The notes: generated from the sequence alone by a model not told the origin. 27,109 nt of DNA from a virus (IMGVR_UViG_3300017727_000123:1-27109); one strand, 5' to 3'; positions 20,493-27,109 are shown, numbered from the stretch's first letter. Numbers and translations: made by a program.

Positions 20493-21167
20493 ATGAAACT
20501 ACGTAATGTATTATTGGCAGCAGCACTGACTCTTACTCCACCAGCATTTGCTAATGAAGATAAGATCACGCAAGGTTTCAAATCATACGATGCTATGGGT
20601 TGTATGCTCTTACGTGAGTGTAAAGAGGATGTTGATGAAGTGTTCTCTCTATTGGATATCTCTGCAGAGTATCCTAACACTGAAGCATACACACCATACT
20701 CAACTGAGTTCAACATGATGTTGGCGACACTGAATCAGATTGGTGTCAAAGTATATCTTGCTGATGCTAAGTATTTCCCAATCAATCATCGTGGTGTCTA
20801 TCACACAGTCTCTAATAACTTCTATTTGAATCGTGATCACATGGGTGATCCTGGTACATTGATGATGTTGATGCGTCATGAAGGATGGCACGCTGCACAA
20901 GATTGTATGGCAGGTACGATTGATAACTCACTCATTGCTATTATTATGCCTGAAGATAGTGTCCCGATGTTGTGGCGTACACTTGCAGAGCGTACATATC
21001 CTTCTAATGCAGTACCATGGGAAGCAGAAGCACAATGGGCAGGTCGTACAGAAGGAATGACTATGGAAGCACTTCAGAGTTGTGCTGGTGGTAAGATGTG
21101 GGAAGTATACGAACCAACCCCTATGACAAGAGAATGGTTACAACTGAATGGATACCTTAATAAATAA
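20493..21167 (+). CDS. Secreted protein with HEGWH (HExxH) metalloprotease-like motif
   Basis: A 224-residue protein with a signal peptide (MKLRNVLLAAALTLTPPAFA, cleavage after AFA). The mature part has MRHEGWHAAQDC, an HExxH zinc-protease-type helix (His129, Glu130, His133), preceded by NNFYLNRDH. A later PWEAEAQW (Glu177 and Glu179) could supply the third ligand, as in gluzincins. Several Cys could form disulfides outside the cytoplasm. I do not recognise a named family. It is likely a periplasmic or exported peptidase made in the infected cell; lysis or surface change are possible roles. Confidence 0.65.
   Translation: MKLRNVLLAAALTLTPPAFANEDKITQGFKSYDAMGCMLLRECKEDVDEVFSLLDISAEYPNTEAYTPYSTEFNMMLATLNQIGVKVYLADAKYFPINHRGVYHTVSNNFYLNRDHMGDPGTLMMLMRHEGWHAAQDCMAGTIDNSLIAIIMPEDSVPMLWRTLAERTYPSNAVPWEAEAQWAGRTEGMTMEALQSCAGGKMWEVYEPTPMTREWLQLNGYLNK
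21159..21166 (+). promoter_or_regulatory. AATAAATA late-promoter motif before the gp5-like gene
   Basis: AATAAATA overlaps the stop of the preceding gene, 22 bases before the ATG at 21189, the same spacing as the other late-type sites. A TAGGAT Shine-Dalgarno-like sequence lies between. Confidence 0.5.
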
Positions 21168-21188
21168 AAACGTAGGATCTTAAACAAT

Positions 21189-23735
21189 ATGGCAACTATT
21201 GAGGGAATCACTAAGGAACCAGTAGTAAATTTCGTCGGTAAAGATGGATTTTTCTGGTGGGTTGGTGAGGTTGAAGATAATCAAGATCCCATGGAACTGG
21301 GTCGTGTAAAAGTAAGAGTCCTTGGTTATTATACCAATGTTCGTGGTGGAACTACAGCAGATCTACCCACTGAGAAGTTGCCATGGGCAACAGTCTTACA
21401 ACATACATGTCAACCAGGCAATGATGGTCAGGGTGAATCTTCTGGACAATTGCAACCTGGTGCGATTGTTATGGGATTCTTTATGGATGGTGAATCTGCA
21501 CAGATGCCCGTTGTAATTGGTGTCCTTCGTGTTCAGAAATCATCTGAAACAGCAACCGATAAAGTATTTGCCTTTACAGGTGAATTCATGGAACCTGGTG
21601 TTGCTCCTAATCCTTCAGCATTGAATCCTGGTTCTCCCAATAGTGTCACTGCAAGAACACAAGAACAAGGATATGCGAGACAAGGTGATAACAACTCGGT
21701 GTCACTTCCTGGTGCTAGAACTACAACTCCTGGTGGTTCTGGTTCTCCTAATAATCTAGGTATTCAACCTGGTATTAATGGAAGTAGTGGTAATCCTCAT
21801 AAACCTAGACAACCAGAGAAACCAATTCCTGCTGCTAATGGTGTTGGTGGACCTTGGAAAACTCTTGAATATAAACTCTCTTATTTGATTGAAGATCTTG
21901 CTGATACCGCAGGAACTCTAGTCAAAGGTGAGGATGGAGATTTTCTTGACGTTGTTAGTGGTAAAATTGTAACAGTAGAAAAACTCATGGGGAAGATTAA
22001 AAACTTCCTTGGTGCAGTTTTTAGTCAAGTGGTCTCTGCTGTTCGTCAATATGTTTCTAACCTAGCAGAAAGTCTTAATATTGCTACGTTTATTGCTGGT
22101 GCTACTGGTATTCCTCTTACTATGTTGGCAGTCGTTCAGACGGCAGTACAACAAATTTTAGCATCTCTTTGTAATATTGATAGCAATCTTGCTGGATACA
22201 TTGCAAATCCAATCGGATCATTGACAAACCTCCTTAATGGTTTTCTTGATGGTTTGTTTGATAGAGCAGCAATGATTGTTCAAGGTGTTCAGGGTGTCAT
22301 TGATAGCGTAATCTGCCAAGTTCAAGAGATCATCAATTCGGTTAAGAGTGTTATTGATACAGTAAAAAGTGCTGTTAGTGCAGTACAGCAAGCACAAGAT
22401 ATCATCAATGCATGGCAAACGGGTTCTAAAATCTTTGAAGAGGGTGCTGACTTGCTCAAGCAAGGTATTACCAGCATCACAGGTTTGATTAAGTTGTTCC
22501 TATCTTTCATTGGTAGTGGTTGTGATAGGAAACCTAAAGGTGGCGAAGATTCTGTAGGTTGGTTCCCTCTCTTTGGTGTTACACATTGCACACCTGAGGA
22601 GTTAGAAGAGATTAATCGAATCCGAGGCAGCGGCAGAGGTAGTTGCGGAAATGGTAGCAGCGGCGGAAGTATGATTGATAACATTATCAATCAAGCAGAT
22701 CCTTATATGTCTGTTGCAAAGACATTTATTAATGGTGCATACGATCATTATGTCGGTACACCTGGTCGTCAAGCAAAACTTTCTAGATCACCTAACGGCA
22801 CGATGCATACGTCCGTTAAGTTGAACAACTATGAGTATGGTAAGTATGTTGCTGAAAAAGAAATTCGCAATACTGAGAATGATTTAACTGAGGCAGAAAT
22901 TCAAGATAGAGCAGAAGCAGCAGGTAAAGGTGCTGCAGAAGGTAAGAGTGAACCAGGAAACTTAGTTGCTGATCATTCTTCTTATGCTGGTAACTACACT
23001 CAAGAGGTTCATGGTGACGATTGTAAGGCAATTGATGGCGACCATGTAGTTAATGTTGAAGGTGATTACTTCTTAAAAATTACTGGTGATTGTCACATTG
23101 AAGTTGGTGGTGGTTTCTTCTTTGGTGCTGAAGGTGCTCCCAAAACAGCAGATAAAAATGGTGAAGATAAAGACACTGAAATTCAGAAACATACCATGCG
23201 ATTTGGTTCTGACGTTGATGTTAATGTAGTTGGCGCTAAGTTTGCACTACAATCGTCTGAAATTGAATTTGGAGCACAAGCACATAAGATTGCTGGTGGT
23301 ATATATGAAAACTCTTGCGCCTCAATTACAATGGCAGCAGGTGGAGACCTTGTTCTTTCTGCTACAAATACTGTTAATATCGTAACAACAGTATTAAATG
23401 AAACCATTAATATGAAACCTCCTGTTCCACCTCCAATTAAATCTGGTATTTTCAGACAAGTAATGGGTTCTGTCGAAACGTTTATGATCGCAGGCGGTGG
23501 TATTAGTGATAATCCACCAAGATATACAATTGCAAATCCATCAGGCGCATATTCAAACACCCAAGGACTTGGGTGTGTTACGACAACAGCAGCAGGTGCT
23601 ATTACACAAACAGCAGCAGCAGGTCTTATTGCTTTAACTGCTGGTGCTGCTATTTCTTGCAAAGCAGGTGCTGCTGTCCTAATACAAGCAGAACTAAACT
23701 GCACTATTATTGGTGCTTCTATTTTCCTCAACTAA
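21189..23735 (+). CDS. 5: gp5-like baseplate hub spike without a lysozyme domain
   Basis: An 848-residue protein. Residues 1-125 look like the gp5/VgrG OB-fold: FFWWVGEVEDNQDPMELGRVKVRVLGYY, LPWATVLQ, then GAIVMGFFMDGESAQMPVVIGVL. A Pro/Gly/Asn-rich linker follows (130-225), and a long helical hydrophobic region (240-440) fills the place where T4 gp5 has its lysozyme. No lysozyme active-site pattern is visible. A Gly/Ser linker and a C-terminal strand-rich part (about 590-848: GDHVVNVEGDYFLKITGD and many short alternating strands) fit the triple beta-helix needle. It pierces the outer membrane on tail contraction. Together with gp27 it forms the spike complex. Confidence 0.78.
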   Translation: MATIEGITKEPVVNFVGKDGFFWWVGEVEDNQDPMELGRVKVRVLGYYTNVRGGTTADLPTEKLPWATVLQHTCQPGNDGQGESSGQLQPGAIVMGFFMDGESAQMPVVIGVLRVQKSSETATDKVFAFTGEFMEPGVAPNPSALNPGSPNSVTARTQEQGYARQGDNNSVSLPGARTTTPGGSGSPNNLGIQPGINGSSGNPHKPRQPEKPIPAANGVGGPWKTLEYKLSYLIEDLADTAGTLVKGEDGDFLDVVSGKIVTVEKLMGKIKNFLGAVFSQVVSAVRQYVSNLAESLNIATFIAGATGIPLTMLAVVQTAVQQILASLCNIDSNLAGYIANPIGSLTNLLNGFLDGLFDRAAMIVQGVQGVIDSVICQVQEIINSVKSVIDTVKSAVSAVQQAQDIINAWQTGSKIFEEGADLLKQGITSITGLIKLFLSFIGSGCDRKPKGGEDSVGWFPLFGVTHCTPEELEEINRIRGSGRGSCGNGSSGGSMIDNIINQADPYMSVAKTFINGAYDHYVGTPGRQAKLSRSPNGTMHTSVKLNNYEYGKYVAEKEIRNTENDLTEAEIQDRAEAAGKGAAEGKSEPGNLVADHSSYAGNYTQEVHGDDCKAIDGDHVVNVEGDYFLKITGDCHIEVGGGFFFGAEGAPKTADKNGEDKDTEIQKHTMRFGSDVDVNVVGAKFALQSSEIEFGAQAHKIAGGIYENSCASITMAAGGDLVLSATNTVNIVTTVLNETINMKPPVPPPIKSGIFRQVMGSVETFMIAGGGISDNPPRYTIANPSGAYSNTQGLGCVTTTAAGAITQTAAAGLIALTAGAAISCKAGAAVLIQAELNCTIIGASIFLN

Positions 23736-23738
23736 ATT

Positions 23739-24332
23739 ATGAAAACTTGGTCTATTGCTCCTCTATTTGTGCAACCTATTGCATCAACAGAGATTGAAGA
23801 AGAATTATCTACACAACTAAAAACAATTTCAGAGGATGCCTTTTGGTTCGCTGGCGATGGAAATGCATACATCACGTCTAAAGATATGCAAATTCTTGAT
23901 AAGCATAAAGATCTAAGATCTGCTTTTAAGGAAATTACTGAGGATCTCATTACTCAACTTGGATATGATTGTGAAATACAGATTACTACATCTTGGATTC
24001 ACAAATTACCACCAGGTGATCAAATTTATCCCAAAACTATTTACAACTCTTGGTATACTGGTGTGGTATTCTTTGATGAATATACAGAAGAATCTGGTGA
24101 TATTGAGTTCTTTGTTGACCCTCAAGGCGTCTACGTTGTTCCTGCTGAGTGGTCGCAATGGACAGCACCAAGTATTCGTTTAACACCTAATTCAAATTAC
24201 ATGATGATGTTTCCTAGTTATGTAAGACACAGAGTTTATACAAATACTTCAGACACTGATAGGTTATGTCTCATGTATAACGTCATGCCTAAGGGGCAGA
24301 CAGGAAGCAATGAATCTACATTCGTTTATTGA
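23739..24332 (+). CDS. 2OG oxygenase-fold protein, first iron ligand lost
   Basis: A 197-residue protein paralogous to the next gene: IQITTSW, NSWYTGVVFFDEYTEES and MMFPSYVRHRVY, ending MPKGQTGS. The distal His-Arg part is kept. Where the neighbour has EHTHTNSWY, this one has YPKTIYNSWY, so both His of the first iron site are missing. It is therefore probably not a working Fe(II) dioxygenase and may bind a ligand or partner. It starts 3 bases after the gp5-like gene and is coupled to the next gene by TGATG. Confidence 0.7.
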   Translation: MKTWSIAPLFVQPIASTEIEEELSTQLKTISEDAFWFAGDGNAYITSKDMQILDKHKDLRSAFKEITEDLITQLGYDCEIQITTSWIHKLPPGDQIYPKTIYNSWYTGVVFFDEYTEESGDIEFFVDPQGVYVVPAEWSQWTAPSIRLTPNSNYMMMFPSYVRHRVYTNTSDTDRLCLMYNVMPKGQTGSNESTFVY

Positions 24333-24934
24333 TGTGGAATGTAACTCCTATATTTGCTACACCACTACTTCACACTTTCGTAGATCCTAGTATTTGTGAC
24401 AATCTAAAAAAGATTTGTGCTCGAATGAAATGGAATCCAGATAGCGATGATACTGGAGATAAAGGTGCAGGAAGTAAAGAAACTTGGGTTTTGCACAGCA
24501 TGGATAAATCTGTGTTGAAATACTTTGAAGGTCTCTTCAATCAAAGCATAAAAGATGTTCTTGGGTATGATAATTCTATACAGATAACAACATCTTGGTT
24601 TACCAAAACATATCCTGATGGTAGTTGTGCAGAGCATACACATACCAACTCATGGTATAGTGCAGTATTATACTTTGATGACTATGACGATGATTCATCA
24701 CAATTAAGGTTGATGCAATTCACTGAAGGCATTAATTCTATGTCGCATGAATTAAACGTATACAATGCAAAAGACTATAAGGTTGTACCACAAAAAAATC
24801 TAATGGTCATGTTTCCTAGTAGAGTTCGCCACAAGGTAACACGAAATAATTCTGATAAAATCCGATATTCGTTTGCTATGAACATGATGCCTAGGGGTCT
24901 GTGTGGCAGTGGCGATTCTGCACACCACTATTGA
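24332..24934 (+). CDS. 2OG-Fe(II) oxygenase family protein (intact paralog)
   Basis: A 200-residue protein starting at ATG 24332 inside the previous stop. It has IQITTSWFTK, EHTHTNSWYSAVLYFDDY with His102-x-His104, and MVMFPSRVRHKV followed by KIRYSFAMNMMPRG. This is the same family as its upstream neighbour, with the metal site intact. The tandem pair is a duplication in which one copy kept the ligands. The substrate is unknown; host protein or cofactor modification is possible. Its TGA overlaps the -35 box of a sigma70-like promoter. Confidence 0.78.
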   Translation: MWNVTPIFATPLLHTFVDPSICDNLKKICARMKWNPDSDDTGDKGAGSKETWVLHSMDKSVLKYFEGLFNQSIKDVLGYDNSIQITTSWFTKTYPDGSCAEHTHTNSWYSAVLYFDDYDDDSSQLRLMQFTEGINSMSHELNVYNAKDYKVVPQKNLMVMFPSRVRHKVTRNNSDKIRYSFAMNMMPRGLCGSGDSAHHY

Positions 24935-24959
24935 CAAGCGCACCCCTCTCTGCTATACT
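24931..24959 (+). promoter_or_regulatory. Near-consensus sigma70 promoter
   Basis: TTGACA (24931-24936), a 17-base spacer and TATACT (24954-24959) with TG at 24951-24952 make an excellent host-type promoter, the best in the window. It starts the run of small genes from 24983. The -35 box overlaps the TGA of the preceding gene. Confidence 0.8.
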
Positions 24960-24982
24960 ACATAGGTACAGAAGAGACGCCC

Positions 24983-25174
24983 ATGGATTCCCTCTCACAC
25001 ATCTTTGTCAACTTCTCAAAACGAAAGGTGACCCTCGTAGATGATGAAGGTTATGAAAAGGATGTTCAATGGCACTTTAATTCTGTAGGTGCTGAAGGTT
25101 TCTCCGAAACAATTTCTCAAATACAAGAGATTGTTGATAACGACTTAATTACTTATTGCTTTGCTGTAAAATGA
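24983..25174 (+). CDS. Small hypothetical protein
   Basis: A 63-residue protein, first gene behind the sigma70-like promoter at 24931, with a leader of about 17 bases. It reads MDSLSHIFVNFSKRKVTLVDDEGY, then a helical C-terminal half (FSETISQIQEIVD). No family was recognised. The TGA overlaps the next ATG. Early expression is likely from the promoter. It may act on a host process, but nothing in the sequence shows how. Confidence 0.6.
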   Translation: MDSLSHIFVNFSKRKVTLVDDEGYEKDVQWHFNSVGAEGFSETISQIQEIVDNDLITYCFAVK

Positions 25175-25407
25175 TTGGACCTATTGGTATTACTCTAGAA
25201 GAAGCAGAAGACCATTTTGATTTTATTATTGGTCTTACAGATTCCCAACATGTCTGTTGGAAAATCACTAGGAAAGATAAAAAATCTGTAATGCTAGTTC
25301 CTGTAAATGAAATTTCTCCTATCTCTGATGATCTTCAAGATGATGTAGAAGAGTTTCGCCAATCATTTTTAGAAAAAGTTGGCGTTGGTCTTACTGAAAA
25401 CGAATGA
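25171..25407 (+). CDS. Small acidic hypothetical protein
   Basis: A 78-residue acidic protein starting at ATG 25171 (ATGA overlap). It contains ITLEEAEDHFDFIIGLTD, then strands KITRKDKKSVMLVPVNEI and a helical acidic tail. It looks like a small alpha/beta protein. Function unknown. The longer frame from 25156 would add five residues inside the previous gene and is less likely. Confidence 0.58.
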   Translation: MIGPIGITLEEAEDHFDFIIGLTDSQHVCWKITRKDKKSVMLVPVNEISPISDDLQDDVEEFRQSFLEKVGVGLTENE

Positions 25408-25616
25408 GACCTCAAACCCGTGAAGCAATGGAAAATCTTTGGTCCGCAAAGTGGAACTTGCCAAAAGCAGCAAAACATGCTAATCTTACTGAGAAAGAGA
25501 TGAAGATTACATTCAATGAGTATTGTAATTTTCACCCTCCTACCTGGAAAATTGGTAACACCAAACAAATTGGTGTACTCTTTATTGACGAGAGTGTAAA
25601 TGAATCCACTATCTAA
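25404..25616 (+). CDS. Small hypothetical protein
   Basis: A 70-residue protein starting at ATG 25404 in an ATGA overlap. It reads MRPQTREAMENLWSAKWNLPKAAKHANL, which looks like a helix-turn-helix-type N-terminus (KAAKHANLTEKEMK), followed by FHPPTWK. The resemblance to a small DNA-binding fold is only suggestive. It overlaps the next gene by 17 bases. Confidence 0.55.
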   Translation: MRPQTREAMENLWSAKWNLPKAAKHANLTEKEMKITFNEYCNFHPPTWKIGNTKQIGVLFIDESVNESTI

Positions 25617-25806
25617 ATATGAGTTTGGTGGACTTGACAGACATCCTGCTAATGTGCTAAGATTAATCAGTGAGTTAGAAGGGTCTTATCAACTATGTAA
25701 ATACATGGGGTTTGAAGAAGACATGAACACACTGAATGAAATGAAGAAACCTTATTACAAACTTTATTTCAAACTCAAAAAAGAAAATACATCTTCGCCC
25801 CCATAG
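25600..25806 (+). CDS. Small hypothetical protein ending inside tRNA-Thr
   Basis: A 68-residue helical protein (HPANVLRLISELEGSYQLCKYMG, then DMNTLNEMKKPYYKLYFKLKK). It starts within the upstream gene. Its TAG stop (25804-25806) is formed by bases 8-10 of the tRNA-Thr gene, the same arrangement as cpeT with tRNA-Val. Function unknown. Confidence 0.58.
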   Translation: MNPLSKYEFGGLDRHPANVLRLISELEGSYQLCKYMGFEEDMNTLNEMKKPYYKLYFKLKKENTSSPP

Positions 25807-25868
25807 CTCAGTGGTAGAGCAATGCTTTTGTAAAGCATAGGTCGTTGGTTCAAATCCGACTAGGGGCT
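25797..25868 (+). tRNA. tRNA-Thr (TGT)
   Basis: A 72-base cloverleaf. The acceptor GCCCCCA pairs with TAGGGGC, with one C-A mismatch at position 6-67. The D stem is GCTC/GAGC, the anticodon stem is ATGCT/AGCAT with loop TTTGTAA, and the T stem is GTTGG/CCGAC with one G-T pair. Anticodon TGT (25829-25831) reads ACA. CCA is not encoded. Confidence 0.9.
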
Positions 25869-25875
25869 CTAACAA

Positions 25876-25917
25876 AGAGGGAGTACAAAAGATCTGCAAT
25901 TAGAAGCAGCGCCCTCT
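25876..25917 (+). other. Two-stem structured spacer between tRNA genes
   Basis: AGAGGG (25876-25881) pairs with CCCTCT (25912-25917), and inside it CTGC (25894-25897) pairs with GCAG (25906-25909). The 57-base gap between tRNA-Thr and tRNA-Asn is thus mostly foldable. It may be a processing structure or the remains of a third tRNA. Confidence 0.4.
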
Positions 25918-25925
25918 ATCTCCAA

Positions 25926-25997
25926 TCCCAAGTAGCTCAGCGGCAGAGCTATCGACTGTTAATCGATTGGTCGCAGGTTCAAATCCTGCCTTGGGAG
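25926..25997 (+). tRNA. tRNA-Asn (GTT)
   Basis: A 72-base cloverleaf. The acceptor TCCCAAG pairs with CTTGGGA, the D stem is GCTC/GAGC, the anticodon stem is ATCGA/TCGAT with loop CTGTTAA, and the T stem is GCAGG/CCTGC with loop TTCAAAT. Anticodon GTT reads AAC and AAT. CCA is not encoded. Confidence 0.93.
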
Positions 25998-26014
25998 TTT
26001 ACACTATTACTAAA

Positions 26015-26614
26015 ATGGCAGACGAACAAATAGGATTTACCGAGAAAATTATGTGGGAGTGTCCTACTGAACTGCCACCAGCATTGATTATGTCAATGAG
26101 AAAATATATTCGTGGTTTGACATATGAAACTGCGAAAGTTAATAGTTCTGATCCAAATGGAAAAGAAGCAACATCAACAGCGGTTCGTAAAAATGATGTT
26201 GCATGGATCGCATGGGACGAATGGATTCCAGGCATCATACACAATATGATGGTAAGTGCAAACGATTCTTATTTTAAGTATGATCTAACTCATTTTGAAA
26301 GTCGGATTCAATCTACCATTTATAATGGCAACTCGGAAGATTTTTATACATGGCATGTAGATAACTTTACCCAAAAAGATCGTCATCCTGGAGAAGAAAG
26401 AAAATTATCATGTACTCTTGTTCTTACAGAACCTGATGAATATGAAGGAGGTGAACTACAAATATGCTATTATAAGAATAGGTTTTACAATATAAAACCT
26501 AAAGCAGGAACTTGTATTGTATTTCCATCTTGGGTTCCTCATAGAGTCAGACCAGTAAAAAGTGGACAACGTATTTCTCTGGTAGCATGGATGAAAGGTC
26601 CAATGTTCAAATGA
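26015..26614 (+). CDS. 2OG-Fe(II) oxygenase, prolyl-4-hydroxylase/PKHD type
   Basis: A 199-residue protein with a classic iron site: FYTWHVDNF (His114-x-Asp116), then YEGGELQI and PKAGTCIVFPSWVPHRVRPV (distal His), closing with GQRISLVAWMKGP (2OG-binding Arg). This is the prolyl hydroxylase/PKHD pattern, of a different subfamily from the HTHT-type neighbours. I chose ATG 26015, after tRNA-Asn; the open frame before it runs through the tRNA. The substrate is unknown. Its TGA overlaps the next ATG. Confidence 0.83.
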   Translation: MADEQIGFTEKIMWECPTELPPALIMSMRKYIRGLTYETAKVNSSDPNGKEATSTAVRKNDVAWIAWDEWIPGIIHNMMVSANDSYFKYDLTHFESRIQSTIYNGNSEDFYTWHVDNFTQKDRHPGEERKLSCTLVLTEPDEYEGGELQICYYKNRFYNIKPKAGTCIVFPSWVPHRVRPVKSGQRISLVAWMKGPMFK

Positions 26615-26838
26615 CTTATAACTATAATTATCCATTATATGCACCATGGTGGAAAGTTGAATTGGGAAAACTAACAGAACAGGAGAAACAACTCATGAAA
26701 AAAACCAAGAAAAACTCTAAAGGTGATACCTTTGAATGGGAAGAAACTACTGAAACTATTGAAGCACTTAAAAAACTTCATGCAGATAGGATCAGTAGAC
26801 TTGAAAATGAAGCACCTGATTATGGTGTAGGTAAATAA
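26611..26838 (+). CDS. Small hypothetical protein
   Basis: A 75-residue protein starting at ATG 26611 (ATGA overlap with the oxygenase stop). It has a Tyr/Trp/Pro-rich N-terminus (YNYNYPLYAPWWKVELGKLTE), a basic middle and a Glu-rich helical C-terminus. The YPLYAPWW segment could be a partner-binding or membrane-surface motif. Function unknown. It precedes another oxygenase gene. Confidence 0.55.
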   Translation: MTYNYNYPLYAPWWKVELGKLTEQEKQLMKKTKKNSKGDTFEWEETTETIEALKKLHADRISRLENEAPDYGVGK

Positions 26839-26841
26839 TCC

Positions 26842-27109
26842 ATGCCATTAAACACAACCACACAACCTAAAGACATCAAAATAATTGATGATTTTTTACC
26901 AAAGGGTGAGTTCATGCAGTTGCAACAACTCATGTGTGGTAGTGAGTTTACGTGGTACTTTATTGACATCATCAACTATGACTGGTCAGAAAAGGAAAAG
27001 AATGATCCGAGAAACTTTCAGTTTGTTCACTTACTATTAGGAAAAGACTATGAAAGTTTCAGCACTCATACTAAATTAATTCTTGACTTATTTCAAAAAA
27101 GACTGAATG
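26842..27109 (+). CDS. 2OG oxygenase-type protein, N-terminal part (partial)
   Basis: An open frame runs from ATG 26842 to the right edge (89 complete codons). The start DIKIIDDFLPKGEFMQLQQL with SEFTWYF is the usual N-terminus of a cyanophage 2OG-Fe(II) oxygenase family. The related degenerate protein at 3026 begins in a similar way (ELIDNYLSKPLFDELK). The iron-binding part lies beyond the window, so activity cannot be judged. Confidence 0.65.
   Translation, partial: MPLNTTTQPKDIKIIDDFLPKGEFMQLQQLMCGSEFTWYFIDIINYDWSEKEKNDPRNFQFVHLLLGKDYESFSTHTKLILDLFQKRLN

Noticed and set aside
23183-23731. 182-codon open frame antisense to the gp5-like gene
   Set aside because: It lies entirely opposite a well-supported coding region; its Ala/Ile/Pro-rich product mirrors the codon bias of the plus-strand beta-helix and has no ribosome site.
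25869-25925. A fourth tRNA gene
   Set aside because: There is no T-loop GGTTCAA motif, no matching acceptor arms of 7 bp and no anticodon arm of normal size; only a two-stem fold is visible.

Overview
This window reads as part of the genome of a T4-like cyanophage (a contractile-tailed myovirus of marine Synechococcus or Prochlorococcus). The evidence is the set of T4-type replication, transcription and baseplate genes (gp32, gp33, gp59, gp4, and gp5-, gp26-, gp27-, gp48-, gp53- and gp54-like), mixed with genes typical of cyanophages and their hosts: CP12, CpeT, PhoH, ThyX, a DUF1825-like gene, and many 2-oxoglutarate/Fe(II) oxygenase-fold proteins. The DNA is AT-rich and packed with genes, which often overlap by ATGA, TAATG or GTGA. 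It also carries sites that resemble T4 late promoters (NATAAATA, and a recurring CTAAATA form) and a few sigma70-type promoters.

Layout. (1) 1-790: the end of an unrecognised gene, then a GC-richer secreted beta-barrel-like protein with a structured leader and a strong terminator. (2) 791-4468: glutaredoxin, several small phage proteins, ThyX, a degenerate oxygenase-fold protein and PhoH. (3) 4468-7725: a PD-(D/E)XK exonuclease, then gp33, gp59, a DUF1825-like gene, gp32, and a secreted glycine-zipper protein followed by a terminator. (4) 7788-9911, minus strand: gp48, gp53 and a small overlapping gene; gp53 ends in 22 Ser-Pro repeats. (5) 9948-19082, plus strand: gp4, gp54-like, a gp26-like protein with a probable -1 frameshift extension, two paralogous very large tape-measure-like proteins (the second carrying an amidase-like and an M23 peptidase domain), and a gp27-like hub protein. 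(6) 19103-21167: an accessory island of CP12, CpeT, tRNA-Val, a 2OG oxygenase and a secreted HEGWH protein. (7) 21189-23735: a gp5-like hub spike that lacks a lysozyme domain. (8) 23739-27109: three 2OG-oxygenase-fold genes plus the start of a fourth, a run of small unknown genes behind a near-consensus sigma70 promoter, and tRNA-Thr and tRNA-Asn.

How it fits together. Regions 2-3 supply nucleotide and redox metabolism, DNA replication, and the late-transcription coactivator gp33. The NATAAATA-like sites in front of structural genes are the expected targets of gp33-dependent transcription. Regions 4, 5 and 7 encode the central baseplate hub, tube initiation and cap, and peptidoglycan penetration. 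The island between gp27 and gp5 redirects host photosynthesis and carbon metabolism. The most notable signal is the T TTT TTC slippery heptamer at the end of the gp26-like gene. It opens a conserved-looking 64-codon extension that has no credible start codon and lies directly upstream of the tape-measure-like gene. This is the same logic as the lambda G/GT tail chaperones.
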